Positions 42,841-52,030 of a stretch of 64,000 nt of DNA are shown here, piece after piece. The notes under the pieces are model-generated. The model had not been told where the DNA came from and searched no databases. It worked only from the letters and a program-made list of their open reading frames with translations. Each line of letters begins with the position of its first letter. Position 1 is the first letter of the stretch. The stretch comes from an uncultured Clostridia bacterium (GTDB lineage: Bacteria > Bacillota > Clostridia > Christensenellales > Borkfalkiaceae). The stretch lies in NCBI GenBank assembly GCA_944338165.1, contig CALVLN010000005.1, positions 79,077 to 143,076 of the forward strand, written 5' to 3'. Position numbers and translations under genes: made by a program.

Positions 42841-44579
42841 AAGCCAAGTTCCTCCCCGGAAAGCTGTGAAAGCGCGATGTCGCGGTAGACGGGGCAACTG
42901 CGCAGCAGTTCCGCGTGCGTGCCCTGCCCGACCGCTTTGCCATTATCGAGCACGACGATGAGATCCGCGTCCATGATGGTGCCGATGCGCTGGGCGACGA
43001 TGAGTTTGGTCACGCCCGCCATCTTTTCGCCGAGGTTTTCCCGCACCTTTTTGTCCGTCCGGTAATCGAGCGCGGAAAAGCTGTCGTCAAAGATGAGGAT
43101 CTCCGGCCGTTTTGCCACGGCGCGGGCGATGGAAAGGCGCTGTTTCTGCCCGCCGGAGACGTTCTTGCCGCCCTGGGAGATGCGGCTTTCAAAGCCTCCC
43201 ATCTCTTCGATGAAGCCGCTCGCCTCGGCGATGTCCGCCGCCTCGCGGACGGCGTTTTCGTCCGCATCCCCGCCGAAGGCGATGTTTTCCGCCACCGTGC
43301 CACGGAAAAGCACCCCTTTTTGCGGTACGTAGCCGATCTTTTCGCGCAGATCCTTCTGCGTGAGCGAACGCACGTCGGCGCCGTCCACCAAAACCTGCCC
43401 TTCCGTGGCGTCGTAAAAGCGGGGCACGAGGTTGATGAGCGTCGATTTTCCGCTGCCCGTGCTGCCGATAAAGGCGACCGTCTGCCCCCGTTCCGCGCGG
43501 AAGGAGACGTGTTCGAAGACGCACGCCTCCGCGTCGGGATAGCGGAAGCTCACGTCGCGGAATTCCACAGTCCCCCGCTCGGTGACGGGCGCAGACTCCG
43601 CGGGATCGGAGATCGAACAGGGCGTATCCAGCACTTCGTTGATGCGTTTGGCGGAGACCTGTGCGCGCGGCAGCAGGATAAACATCATGAGCATCATCAA
43701 AAACGCCATCACGACCTGCGAAGCGAGCATCATAAAGGCGACGATCGTCTCGTAATCGATCCTGCCCGCATTCATCAGCGAAGCGCCCAGCCAGTAAATG
43801 GCGAGCGTCAGGCCGTTCATCACGAGCATCATGACGGGGCTCATGAGCGCGATGACCCGCCCCGTGAAGAGGTTGGCGGCGGTAAACTTTTCGTTTTCGC
43901 GCGCAAACTTTTCCTCCTGATACGTCTCGGCGTTGTAGGCGCGCACCACGCGGATGCCCGTGAGGTTCTCCCGCGTGACGCCGTTGAGGCGGTCCGTGAG
44001 CTTCTGCATCGCGCGGAAGCGCGGCATGACGGTGAGCATGATGGCGAGGATGCAGAGGACGAGGATGACCACCGCGACCGCCGTCGCCGCCGTGAGCTCC
44101 GCGCTCGAAGCGTTGATCTTGCAGATCGCCCACACCGCCATGACGGGCGCATAGACGAGCATGCGCAAAATCATGACGTTTGCCATCTGTACCTGCTGCA
44201 CGTCGTTCGTGGTGCGGGTGATGAGCGACGCGGTGGAAAACCGGTTGACTTCGGCGACGGAAAAGCGCTCCACCTTGTCATAGATCCTGCCGCGCACCGC
44301 CGCCGAAAGATCGCTCGATACGCGCGCCGCCGCAAAGCCGATCGCCGCCTGGGCGAGCGCGCTCGCCGCCGCGTAGCCGAGCATGATGCCTCCTTCCCGC
44401 CAGATGTCCCCCGTGGAAGCGCCGGGAAGGTGCAGGCTGACCGCCTGGATCGCCCCCACGATCGCCGAGATCTGATCGGTGAGGCACATGGTGAAAAACA
44501 CCTGCGCGACGGTCAGCGCGGCGATGAGCGCCGTGAGCGCCCAGTCGATCGGCCGGAAATTTTTATACAGTTTCAGCAT
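42837..44579 (-). CDS. ABC exporter, transmembrane plus ATPase half, partner A
   Basis: 580 residues. Six membrane helices, then an ATPase domain with Walker A GSTGSGKST, signature VSGGQKQRLSIARA and Walker B ILIFDDSFSALD. The residue after the Walker B aspartate is aspartate in place of the catalytic glutamate (FDDS), and the H-loop histidine position reads VAQRIGT, with Q in place of H. This degenerate site is usual in one half of heterodimeric exporters. It lies directly downstream of a MarR repressor, overlapping it by 17 bases. Confidence 0.9.
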   Translation of the reverse strand: MLKLYKNFRPIDWALTALIAALTVAQVFFTMCLTDQISAIVGAIQAVSLHLPGASTGDIWREGGIMLGYAAASALAQAAIGFAAARVSSDLSAAVRGRIYDKVERFSVAEVNRFSTASLITRTTNDVQQVQMANVMILRMLVYAPVMAVWAICKINASSAELTAATAVAVVILVLCILAIMLTVMPRFRAMQKLTDRLNGVTRENLTGIRVVRAYNAETYQEEKFARENEKFTAANLFTGRVIALMSPVMMLVMNGLTLAIYWLGASLMNAGRIDYETIVAFMMLASQVVMAFLMMLMMFILLPRAQVSAKRINEVLDTPCSISDPAESAPVTERGTVEFRDVSFRYPDAEACVFEHVSFRAERGQTVAFIGSTGSGKSTLINLVPRFYDATEGQVLVDGADVRSLTQKDLREKIGYVPQKGVLFRGTVAENIAFGGDADENAVREAADIAEASGFIEEMGGFESRISQGGKNVSGGQKQRLSIARAVAKRPEILIFDDSFSALDYRTDKKVRENLGEKMAGVTKLIVAQRIGTIMDADLIVVLDNGKAVGQGTHAELLRSCPVYRDIALSQLSGEELGL

Positions 44580-45048
44580 GATCGCCCTCCGTTCCTTCTT
44601 GTTCTTGTATGACCTCGCTCACCGCTTCGTCAAGCGAGGAAAGCGCGGCGTTGCAATTGGCGAAAAACCGGTTCTGCTCCTCCTCCGGCACGGCGGAAAG
44701 CGCGCGCGTGAGCATGGCGCCCGACTTCTGCCGCAGCCGCTCCAATTCCGCCTCTCCCGCTGGAGTGATGCGCACGCACACGCTGCGCCCCTCCTTTTCC
44801 CGCCTCAAAAGCCCCTTTTCTTCCAGGGGACGCAGCAGCCGGCACACGTTCGGCATGGCGCGCCCCGTCAGCTTGACGAGGTCGGTGATCGTGGCGTGTC
44901 TGCCGTTCCGCAGTTCAAACTCACGCAGATTGGCAAGCGCAAAAGCGCTCCCCTGCCTCTTCGTCAGAATGGCAAATTTGTGCATGATGAGCCTGAGTTC
45001 AAGCAGCAGCGCAAAGGCGTGCGAGATCTTATCGTTTTCTTTTTCCAT
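44563..45048 (-). CDS. MarR-family transcriptional regulator
   Basis: 161 residues. Winged helix with LRLIMHKFAILTKRQ, ATITDLVKLTGRAMPNVCRLLRPLEEKGLLRREK (recognition helix) and the wing GRSVCVRITPAGEAELERL. It has GGAGG seven bases before ATG 45048. First gene of the operon with the two exporter halves, so likely a drug-responsive autorepressor. A palindrome fills its promoter spacer. Confidence 0.9.
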   Translation of the reverse strand: MEKENDKISHAFALLLELRLIMHKFAILTKRQGSAFALANLREFELRNGRHATITDLVKLTGRAMPNVCRLLRPLEEKGLLRREKEGRSVCVRITPAGEAELERLRQKSGAMLTRALSAVPEEEQNRFFANCNAALSSLDEAVSEVIQEQEGTEGDHAETV

Positions 45049-45061
45049 GCGATCCTCCGTC

Positions 45062-45090
45062 ATTATGCTTATCAGGCGATAAGTATTCAC
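45062..45090 (-). promoter_or_regulatory. MarR promoter with operator in the spacer
   Basis: The -35 GTGAAT (45085-45090), 17 bases and -10 CATAAT (45062-45067) frame a perfect CTTATC-AGGC-GATAAG dyad (45068-45083). An occupied dyad would block RNA polymerase. Confidence 0.65.
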
Positions 45091-45145
45091 GCAGAATATA
45101 TACCCGCGGCATCGGCAGCCGAAACGTCGCAAGGCAATTTTTTGC

Positions 45146-45174
45146 TTGACAGTTTTTCCGCCGCAGAGTACAAT
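45146..45174 (+). promoter_or_regulatory. Sigma-A promoter of ylmH
   Basis: TTGACA (45146-45151), 17 bases, TACAAT (45169-45174); ATG nine bases later, no ribosome binding site. Confidence 0.8.
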
Positions 45175-45183
45175 ACCCCTGTC

Positions 45184-45909
45184 ATGCAACTGCTTCTTCC
45201 CCATCTGCGCGACCTTGCGGAACGCGCCTATCAGAGCGGACGGCCCGTCTTTTCCGATTTTTTGAGCGAAAGCGAATGCGCGGAATTTTACCTGCATCAG
45301 CGCGAATTTTCCTATGCGCAGCCCGCCCTTTGGGGCGGCGCGGAGGGATGCGTCCGGAAGATCGTGCGGTTCGGCAAAGAAGCTCCCTTCCCCGTCCGGC
45401 TGGTCGAGATCGCGCCCAGACAGAAAAAATTCGCGGAAAACTTCGGCCACCGCGACGTCCTCGGCGCCCTGCTCTCCCTGGGGCTGGAGCGCAGCACGCT
45501 CGGCGATCTCGCGCTCTCGGGCGGCAGCGCCTATTGCTTCTGCCTCGACCGCGTCGCCCCGCTCTTATGCGAAGAACTCACCCGCGTCCGCCGCACGGAC
45601 GTCGTCTGCCGGGAAACCGACGCGCCCTTCCCCGCCGCGCATGAAACGCAGGAACGGGCGGTATTTCTCTCCTCCCTGCGCGCCGACTGCGTGCTCGCCG
45701 CGGCATACGGGCTCTCCCGTGCGGACACCCTCGCCTGCTTCCGTGAGGAGCGCGTTTTGCTCAACGGGCGGCCGTGCACGGAAAACGCCAAAGAAATAAA
45801 GCCGGGCGACTGCCTCACCCTGCGCGGCAGGGGAAAATTCACCCTCGTCACCCTCGGCGGCGAATCCCGCAAAGGGAGACTGCGCGTCACGCTCTCCTTC
45901 CCTCAATAA
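45184..45909 (+). CDS. ylmH: S4-domain RNA-binding protein YlmH
   Basis: 241 residues. The N-terminal YlmH domain (FSDFLSESECAEF, GHRDVLGALLSLGLERSTLGDLAL) is followed by a C-terminal S4 domain (GLSRADTLACFREERVLLNGRPC, KPGDCLTLRGRGKF). YlmH binds ribosome-associated RNA and is linked to rescue of stalled ribosomes in Bacillus. It usually sits in the sepF-ylmG-ylmH-divIVA cluster; here it is alone. Read from a leaderless-looking transcript. Confidence 0.9.
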   Translation: MQLLLPHLRDLAERAYQSGRPVFSDFLSESECAEFYLHQREFSYAQPALWGGAEGCVRKIVRFGKEAPFPVRLVEIAPRQKKFAENFGHRDVLGALLSLGLERSTLGDLALSGGSAYCFCLDRVAPLLCEELTRVRRTDVVCRETDAPFPAAHETQERAVFLSSLRADCVLAAAYGLSRADTLACFREERVLLNGRPCTENAKEIKPGDCLTLRGRGKFTLVTLGGESRKGRLRVTLSFPQ

Positions 45910-45920
45910 GCAAAAAACAC

Positions 45921-45948
45921 AAAAAAGCGGGCAAAAGCCCGCTTTTTT
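45921..45948. terminator. Terminator of ylmH
   Basis: GCGGGC-AAAA-GCCCGC flanked by six A and six T, so active in both directions. Confidence 0.92.
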
Positions 45949-45950
45949 CA

Positions 45951-45992
45951 TACTATGTCACACATAAACGATGTTTTATGCATGACATAGTA
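45951..45992. repeat. Long inverted repeat, related to 16976-16994
   Basis: TACTATGTCA (45951-45960) pairs with TGACATAGTA (45983-45992), and CATAAA pairs with TTTATG inside, with one 2-base mismatch. The right half repeats the sequence at 16978-16999. It stands between ylmH's terminator and the SPFH gene. Confidence 0.5.
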
Positions 45993-46026
45993 CTATGAAA
46001 TTGCGTTAAAACTGTGATTTGACCCG

Positions 46027-47043
46027 TTACATCCCCGAATTGACCACGGGCTGCGCATCCTTGCTGCCGCACAAAACGACCAACAGATTGGCAACCATAG
46101 CAGCCTTGCGCTCCTCGTCCAGCACGACGGTCTTGTTCTCGCTCAGCCGTTCAAGCGCCATCTCCACCATGCCGACCGCGCCGTCCACGATCATTTTGCG
46201 CGCGTCGATGATGGCCGACGCCTGCTGCCGCTGCAGCATCGCCGCGGCGATCTCCGGCGCATAAGCAAGATAGGTGATGCGCGCCTCGATGATCTCCAGC
46301 CCCGCCTCTCTGACGTTTTCCTGGATCTTCTCGCGGATGCGCTGCGCCACCACTTCGCTCGAGCCGCGCAGGCTCCCGTCGTCGGCAAGTCCGTCGCCCG
46401 TCGTGTCCACGTTGGGTGCGACGTCGTAGGGATAAATGCGGACGATGTCGCGCAGGGCGGTATCGCATTGCAGAGAAAGGAATTCCTTATAGTTATCCAC
46501 CTGGAAGACGGCCTTTGCCGTATCGACGACGCGCCAGGTGACGGCGATCCCGATCTCCACCGGGTTGCCGAGGCAGTCGTTGATCTTCTGTTTGGCGTTG
46601 GAGAGCGTCATCACTTTGAGCGAGATCTTCATATCCGCGCCAAATCTGCCGAATTTCCCCGCGACGGCTGCCGCGAACGGTTCCTCCTCCGTCTTGACGT
46701 CGCCGCTCTGCCCGAGTTTGGTGTTTGCCGCCGGGTTAAACGCCACGCAGAACGGATTCACCCAATAGAAGCCCTCCCCTTTCAGCGATCCGTAATACTT
46801 GCCGAACAGCGTGAGCACGAGCGCCTCCTGCGGTTTGATCTCCTTGAGTCCGAGGAACGGGAACCAGCCGATGATAAGCCAGGCGACGCCCACGATCAGA
46901 CAGATGCCCGCCGAGGCCGCATCGCGCGACTCCAGATTCAGCGCGCCGAAGATGGTGAGCGCGAGCGCCGCCGCATACAGCGCGACGAACATGACGAGCG
47001 CGATCATGCCGTTCGGGCGTTTGTTGAGCACTTTTTCCGTCAT
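46027..47043 (-). CDS. SPFH/band-7 domain membrane protein
   Basis: 338 residues: cytoplasmic start, two membrane segments (~12-35 and 43-62), then the SPFH domain ([54 protein letters not shown]) and a helical stretch with [33 protein letters not shown] proteins organise membrane microdomains and often regulate proteases. Start 47043 with GGAG six bases upstream; own promoter. Confidence 0.9.
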   Translation of the reverse strand: MTEKVLNKRPNGMIALVMFVALYAAALALTIFGALNLESRDAASAGICLIVGVAWLIIGWFPFLGLKEIKPQEALVLTLFGKYYGSLKGEGFYWVNPFCVAFNPAANTKLGQSGDVKTEEEPFAAAVAGKFGRFGADMKISLKVMTLSNAKQKINDCLGNPVEIGIAVTWRVVDTAKAVFQVDNYKEFLSLQCDTALRDIVRIYPYDVAPNVDTTGDGLADDGSLRGSSEVVAQRIREKIQENVREAGLEIIEARITYLAYAPEIAAAMLQRQQASAIIDARKMIVDGAVGMVEMALERLSENKTVVLDEERKAAMVANLLVVLCGSKDAQPVVNSGM

Positions 47044-47086
47044 AACATTCTCCTTTCCGGGCAGCGTACCGCCGCCCTGCCCCTTT

Positions 47087-47115
47087 ATCATATCATATTC
47101 CACCGTTCCCGTCAA
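47087..47115 (-). promoter_or_regulatory. Sigma-A promoter of the SPFH gene
   Basis: TTGACG (47110-47115), 17 bases, TATGAT (47087-47092). Confidence 0.75.
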
Positions 47116-47139
47116 GTCCCGCGCGGCAAATTCCCCGCC

Positions 47140-48045
47140 TCACCCCCACAGCCTGCCGACGCGATCCATCATGGCGCGCTTGTGTTCGGAAAGGCTGTGC
47201 GTATATCTGCCGAGCGTCAGCGCCGCGTTTTTGTGTCCCATGATCTCGGAAAGCGTCTTGACGTCCATGCCGCACTCGAGCGCGCGCGTCGCAAAAGTAT
47301 GCCGCAGGGCGTGAAATCCCCTGTGCGGGATCCCGGCTCGCTTCAAAAGCCGTTCAAACGCCATCTGATAGGCGCGCATCGTCAGCCGTTCTCCGTTCGC
47401 GCCGCTGATGACGTAATCCTCGCCCGCTCCGCGCATCCGGGAAAGCCCCTGCAGCAGCTGCCGCGGAATGGGCACGATCCGACACGAAGCAGCCGTCTTA
47501 GGGGTACCGATGATCTTACGGTACACGCCCTGATACCAGCCGTCGCGGCAGTTCTTGGTGACGGAGAGCGTGCGCTGCACGAAGTCGACGTCCCGCCACT
47601 GAAGCGCGAACAGCTCCCCGATGCGCAGTCCCGTATACAGACAGAGGACGATACCGAACAGTTCCGGGCGGCGGCTGCCGGCGACGATGCGTTCGATCTT
47701 CTTCTGTTCGGAAAGCGTAAAACAGGCGACTCTGCCCGCCTCGGAACGCGGAAGGCAGATGCTGCCGCCGTATTCCGTCTGCACGAGCGCGGCCGCGCGC
47801 GCCCTTTTCAGGGAGGAGCGGAGGACCGTCACGATGCAGGATACCGTATTCGGCGCGTACCGCTCGCACAGCTCCGCCGCAAACGTCTGCAGCACCGTCG
47901 GCGTGAGCGCATCGAGTTCCCGCTCCCCGAGATGCGGTTCTATCTTTTGGCGCGCGATGGATTCGTATGATTCAAACGTGCGCGCCTTCACCGTAGGTTT
48001 CACGTAGACCGTCAGCCATTCCTCCAACCATTGCCCGTATTTCAT
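47140..48045 (-). CDS. Tyrosine recombinase / phage-type integrase
   Basis: 301 residues. N-terminal SAM-like domain (WLEEWLTVYVKPTVKARTFESYE) and a catalytic domain with the full set of residues: first Arg in TGLRIGEL, HALRHTFATR, GHKNAALTLGRYTH with the nucleophilic Tyr. ATG 48045 has AAAGGAG ten bases upstream. No recombination directionality factor, transposon genes or att repeats are visible near it, so it is either a remnant of a lost element or a domesticated recombinase. Confidence 0.88.
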   Translation of the reverse strand: MKYGQWLEEWLTVYVKPTVKARTFESYESIARQKIEPHLGERELDALTPTVLQTFAAELCERYAPNTVSCIVTVLRSSLKRARAAALVQTEYGGSICLPRSEAGRVACFTLSEQKKIERIVAGSRRPELFGIVLCLYTGLRIGELFALQWRDVDFVQRTLSVTKNCRDGWYQGVYRKIIGTPKTAASCRIVPIPRQLLQGLSRMRGAGEDYVISGANGERLTMRAYQMAFERLLKRAGIPHRGFHALRHTFATRALECGMDVKTLSEIMGHKNAALTLGRYTHSLSEHKRAMMDRVGRLWG

Positions 48046-48078
48046 GCTTGCTGCTCCTTTGTGTCTTTGTGTCAACAG

Positions 48079-48102
48079 AAAAAGCCCCGTCCCAGACGAG
48101 GC
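48079..48102 (-). terminator. Terminator in the leader of the integrase gene
   Basis: An eight-pair stem (48084-48091 with 48095-48102) with a three-base loop, then TTTTTC on the minus strand, 39 bases before the integrase start. No promoter between it and the integrase was found, so integrase expression from upstream may be attenuated. Confidence 0.6.
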
Positions 48103-48148
48103 ACATCCCTTGCAGTTCCCGAAAGCGCTCCATGCGGCGCGCCGATAC

Positions 48149-48181
48149 AAAAAGCGGACGCCGTGCGGCATCCGCTTTTTT
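48149..48181 (-). terminator. Terminator of the second ABC exporter operon
   Basis: A near-perfect 13-bp stem with one G/T pair, A-rich on one side and six T on the other. Confidence 0.88.
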
Positions 48182-48191
48182 ACTTGCTTGC

Positions 48192-50102
48192 TTACTCGAG
48201 TTCGAACGCGCCCGTGTACAGCTGATAGTACTTGCCCTTCTCAGCGATGAGCTGTTCGTGCGTACCGCGTTCGATGATCCTGCCCTGTTCGAGGACCATG
48301 ATGACGTCCGAATTGCGGACGGTGGAGAGCCTGTGGGCAATGACGAAGACCGTTCTGCCCTTCATGAGCGCGTCCATACCGCGCTGCACGATCGCCTCCG
48401 TGCGGGTATCGATGGAGCTCGTCGCCTCGTCGAGGATCATGACGGGCGGGTCGGCGACCGCCGCGCGGGCAATGGAAAGAAGCTGCCTCTGCCCCTGCGA
48501 AAGATTGGCGCCGTTGTGCGCGATCATCGTCTGATATCCTTCGGGGAGACGCGTGATAAAGTCGTCCGCGCCCGCAAGTTTCGCCGCCGCAATGCACTCC
48601 TCGTCCGTCGCGTCCAGCCTGCCGTAGCGGATGTTGTCCATGACGGTGCCCGTAAACAGGTTGGTATCCTGCAGGACCATGCCGAGCGAGCGGCGCAGAT
48701 CCGCCTTTCTGATCTTGTTGATGTTGATGCCGTCGTAGCGGATCTTGCCGTCGGCAATGTCGTAAAAGCGGTTGATGAGGTTGGTGATGGTCGTCTTGCC
48801 CGCACCCGTCGCGCCGACAAACGCCACCTTCTGCCCGGGCTTTGCGTACAGACTGATGTTGTGCAGCACGATCTTCTCGGGCGTATACCCGAAGTCGACG
48901 TCAAACATGCGCACGTCGCCCTCGAGTTTGGTATAGGTCACGGAACCGTCTGCGCTGTGCGGATGCTTCCAGGCCCACATATTCGTGCGTTCCGTGCACT
49001 CGACGAGCTTGCCGTCCTCCTCCCTGACGTTGACGAGCGTGACGTAGCCGTTGTCCTCTTCCGGCTTTTCGTCGATGAGCCCGATGATGCGTTCCGCACC
49101 CGCGAGACCCATGACGACGGAGTTGACCTGGTTGGAGACCTGCCCGATGTTGTTGGAGAACTGGCGGGTCATCTGCAGGAAGGAAACGATGATGACGACG
49201 GAGAACATCTGCCCGGACATACTCACGTTTGCCGCGCCGTTGAGCACGAACAGCGCGCCGACGATGGCGACGAGCACGTACATCACGTTGCCGATGTTGG
49301 CGATGATGGGCATGAGCATGTTGGCAAAGCGGTTCGCCTTATCCGACTGCTCGAAGAGGTAGTCGTTGACTTTGTCGAAGTCTGCCTTGCTCTCCTTCTC
49401 GTGCACGAAGACCTTGATGACCTTCTGGCCGTTCATCATTTCCTCGATGAAGCCTTCCGTCTTGCCCATCGCGCGCTGCTGGCCGATGAAGTACTTGCTG
49501 GCGCCGCCGCCCACCCATTTGGTGACGAGGAAGATAAAAAAGACGCCGACGAGCACGATGAGCGAGAGCCATACGCTGTAATAGAGCATGATGCCGAACA
49601 GCGTGAGCACCATCACGGAGGAGGTGAGCAGCTGCGGGAAGCTCTGCGCGACCATCTGGCGCAGCGAGTCGATATCGTTGGTGTAATAACTCATGATATC
49701 GCCGTGGTTGTGCGTATCGAAGTAACGGATGGGCAGATCCTGCATGCCGTTGAACATCTGCCCGCGCAGCTTCTTCAGATACCCCTGCGTGATGATCGCC
49801 ATCAGCTGATTGTAGACGGCGCCCGCGATGAGCGACGTGACGTAGCAGCCGATGAGGATGCTCATGAAGCGGACGACCTCGCCGCCGACGTCCGCCCAGC
49901 CGAGCTGCTCGGCGAGCGCGCCTTCCACGGCGTCAAACACGTTCTGCATGAAGATGGCAGGCAGCGAACTGACTGCCGCGTTGAAGATGATGCAGACCAC
50001 GGAAATGGTCAGCATGCGCGGATAATAATGGAAGAGCGACTTCATGAGGCGGATGAAGGTGCCGCCTTTTTTCCCGGCAGTTGCCTTGGGACGATTACTC
50101 AT
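48192..50102 (-). CDS. ABC exporter, partner B of second pair
   Basis: 636 residues: six membrane helices (~30-330) and an ATPase domain with Walker A GATGAGKT, signature LSQGQRQ, Walker B MILDEATSSID (catalytic glutamate present) and H-loop IAHRLST. A ~40-residue insertion (ERTNMWAWKHPHSADGS) precedes the ATPase domain, as in clostridial LmrA/B-type pairs. It overlaps the upstream partner by 8 bases. Confidence 0.9.
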   Translation of the reverse strand: MSNRPKATAGKKGGTFIRLMKSLFHYYPRMLTISVVCIIFNAAVSSLPAIFMQNVFDAVEGALAEQLGWADVGGEVVRFMSILIGCYVTSLIAGAVYNQLMAIITQGYLKKLRGQMFNGMQDLPIRYFDTHNHGDIMSYYTNDIDSLRQMVAQSFPQLLTSSVMVLTLFGIMLYYSVWLSLIVLVGVFFIFLVTKWVGGGASKYFIGQQRAMGKTEGFIEEMMNGQKVIKVFVHEKESKADFDKVNDYLFEQSDKANRFANMLMPIIANIGNVMYVLVAIVGALFVLNGAANVSMSGQMFSVVIIVSFLQMTRQFSNNIGQVSNQVNSVVMGLAGAERIIGLIDEKPEEDNGYVTLVNVREEDGKLVECTERTNMWAWKHPHSADGSVTYTKLEGDVRMFDVDFGYTPEKIVLHNISLYAKPGQKVAFVGATGAGKTTITNLINRFYDIADGKIRYDGININKIRKADLRRSLGMVLQDTNLFTGTVMDNIRYGRLDATDEECIAAAKLAGADDFITRLPEGYQTMIAHNGANLSQGQRQLLSIARAAVADPPVMILDEATSSIDTRTEAIVQRGMDALMKGRTVFVIAHRLSTVRNSDVIMVLEQGRIIERGTHEQLIAEKGKYYQLYTGAFELE

Positions 50103-51837
50103 CGTCGGACCCTCCTTTCACCTGAGATTCATAAACTTCCCTGTAGATGGCGTTCGTTTTGACAAGCTCCTCATGCGTGCCGACGGCGTTGATCCTGCCG
50201 CTTTCCATCACGATGATCTTATCCGCATCCTGCACGGACGAAATGCGCTGCGCGATGATGATCTTCGTCGTATCGGGAAGATATTCGCGGAACGCCTTGC
50301 GGATGAGCGCGTCGGTATGCGTATCCACGGCGCTCGTCGAGTCGTCGAGGATGAGGATCTTGGGCTTTTTCAGGAGCGCGCGCGCGATGCACAGGCGCTG
50401 CTTCTGCCCGCCCGAAACGTTGGCGCCGCCCTGCTCGATGTAAGTATCGTACCCGTCGGGGAAGCGCGTGATGAATTCGTCCGCCTGCGCGAGGCGGCAC
50501 GCCTCGATCATCTCCTCGTCCGTCGCGTCCGGGTTGCCCCAGCGGAGATTTTCTTTGATGGTACCCGAAAAGAGAATGTTCTTCTGCAGCACGACGGCGA
50601 CCTGGTTGCGCAGCGTATCCAGATCGTACGCGCGCACGTCGATGCCGCCCACCTTGACGCTCCCCTCCGTCACGTCGTACAGACGGGAAATAAGGTTGAC
50701 GAGCGACGTCTTGGACGAACCCGTGCCGCCGATGATGCCGATGGTCTCCCCCGACTTGATGTGCAGGTCGATATCGGACAGCACGAATTTCTCCGCCGTC
50801 TTGGAATATTTGAAGAAGACGTCGTCAAAGTCGACGGATCCGTCTTTGACTTCATAGACGGGATCTGCGGGATTGTGCAGCGTGCTCTCCTCGTCGAGGA
50901 TCTCCACGATACGGCGGGCGGATTCGCCCGACATGGCGATCATGGCAAAGACCATGGAGAACATCATGAGCGAGGAAAGGATCTGGAAGCCGTAGACGAT
51001 GAGCTGCGAGACTTCCGGGACGTTGATGACGGAGCCGCTCGAACTTAAAATGAGGTAGGATCCGATAAAGAGAATGGACGAAATGACGGTGTAGAAGGCG
51101 AACTGCATGATGGGGTTATTCCAGGCAAGCAGACGCTCCGCCCGCGTGAAGTCCACCTTGACTTCCTCCGCCGCGCGGTCAAATTTCTGTTTTTCAAAAT
51201 CCTCGCGCACGTACGCCTTGACGACGCGCATCCCCTTGACGTTCTCCTGGATGGACTCGTTGAGGGCGTCGTACTTCTTGAACACCCTGTGGAAGAGCGG
51301 CATGACCTTCTGCATGATGAAGAAGAGCGCAAAGGCGAGCGGCGGGATGACCGCCACGAAGACGAACGCGAGGTATCCCCCCATCACAAACGCCATGACG
51401 AAGGAAAAGATCATCATGATCGGGCAGCGGATGGCAAGGCGGACGATCATCATGTAGGAAAGCTGCACGTTGGTGACGTCCGTCGTCATACGCGTGACGA
51501 GAGAGGGCGTGGAGAACTTATCGATGTTCTCAAAGGAAAAATCCTGGATCTTGTAATACATGTCCTTGCGCAGGTTCTTGGCAAACCCCGCGGAAGCGCG
51601 CGCGCAGAATGCGCCCGCCAACGCCCCCGTGACGAGGGAAAGGATCGCCATCGTCGCAAGGAGAAGGCCGTACCGGATGATCGCCCCCATGTTGATGTCC
51701 GTCCGGATCACCTCCAGAAGCTGGGCGATGATGAACGGAATGATGCATTCAAGAATGACCTCGATGGTCACAAACAGGGGGGACAGCAGGGACGCGGTCT
51801 TATATTCTCGGATACTTTTGGCAAGTTTTCTGATCAT
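50095..51837 (-). CDS. ABC exporter, partner A of second pair
   Basis: 580 residues. Six membrane helices, ATPase domain with a serine-rich Walker A (GGTGSSKTS), signature VSGGQKQRLCIARA and Walker B ILILDDSTSAVD, where D replaces the catalytic glutamate and Q replaces the H-loop histidine (IAQRISS). So this is the degenerate half of a heterodimer. ATG 51837 is chosen because GGAG lies 8 bases upstream; a TTG at 51843 is less likely. No regulator gene is adjacent. Confidence 0.9.
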   Translation of the reverse strand: MIRKLAKSIREYKTASLLSPLFVTIEVILECIIPFIIAQLLEVIRTDINMGAIIRYGLLLATMAILSLVTGALAGAFCARASAGFAKNLRKDMYYKIQDFSFENIDKFSTPSLVTRMTTDVTNVQLSYMMIVRLAIRCPIMMIFSFVMAFVMGGYLAFVFVAVIPPLAFALFFIMQKVMPLFHRVFKKYDALNESIQENVKGMRVVKAYVREDFEKQKFDRAAEEVKVDFTRAERLLAWNNPIMQFAFYTVISSILFIGSYLILSSSGSVINVPEVSQLIVYGFQILSSLMMFSMVFAMIAMSGESARRIVEILDEESTLHNPADPVYEVKDGSVDFDDVFFKYSKTAEKFVLSDIDLHIKSGETIGIIGGTGSSKTSLVNLISRLYDVTEGSVKVGGIDVRAYDLDTLRNQVAVVLQKNILFSGTIKENLRWGNPDATDEEMIEACRLAQADEFITRFPDGYDTYIEQGGANVSGGQKQRLCIARALLKKPKILILDDSTSAVDTHTDALIRKAFREYLPDTTKIIIAQRISSVQDADKIIVMESGRINAVGTHEELVKTNAIYREVYESQVKGGSDDE

Positions 51838-51926
51838 ATACAACGCTCCTTAAACTCTCTTAACAAAACCTCTTTGAAAGAAAAAAGCGCAACGGCCGCA
51901 AGGCAATCACGCAATTTCTATACCAT

Positions 51927-51955
51927 ATTATACATATCCCGAAAAAATATGTCAA
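51927..51955 (-). promoter_or_regulatory. Consensus promoter of the second ABC exporter pair
   Basis: TTGACA (51950-51955), 17 bases, TATAAT (51927-51932). The ~83-base leader (51838-51920) shows no terminator or riboswitch pattern that I could recognise. Confidence 0.85.
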
Positions 51956-52030
51956 GCAATCGACAAAAATTCTTTGCCTCGAAAAAACGCTTGTCGCTTT
52001 TTTTCATATTTTAATCGTTTTTTGCAGTTT

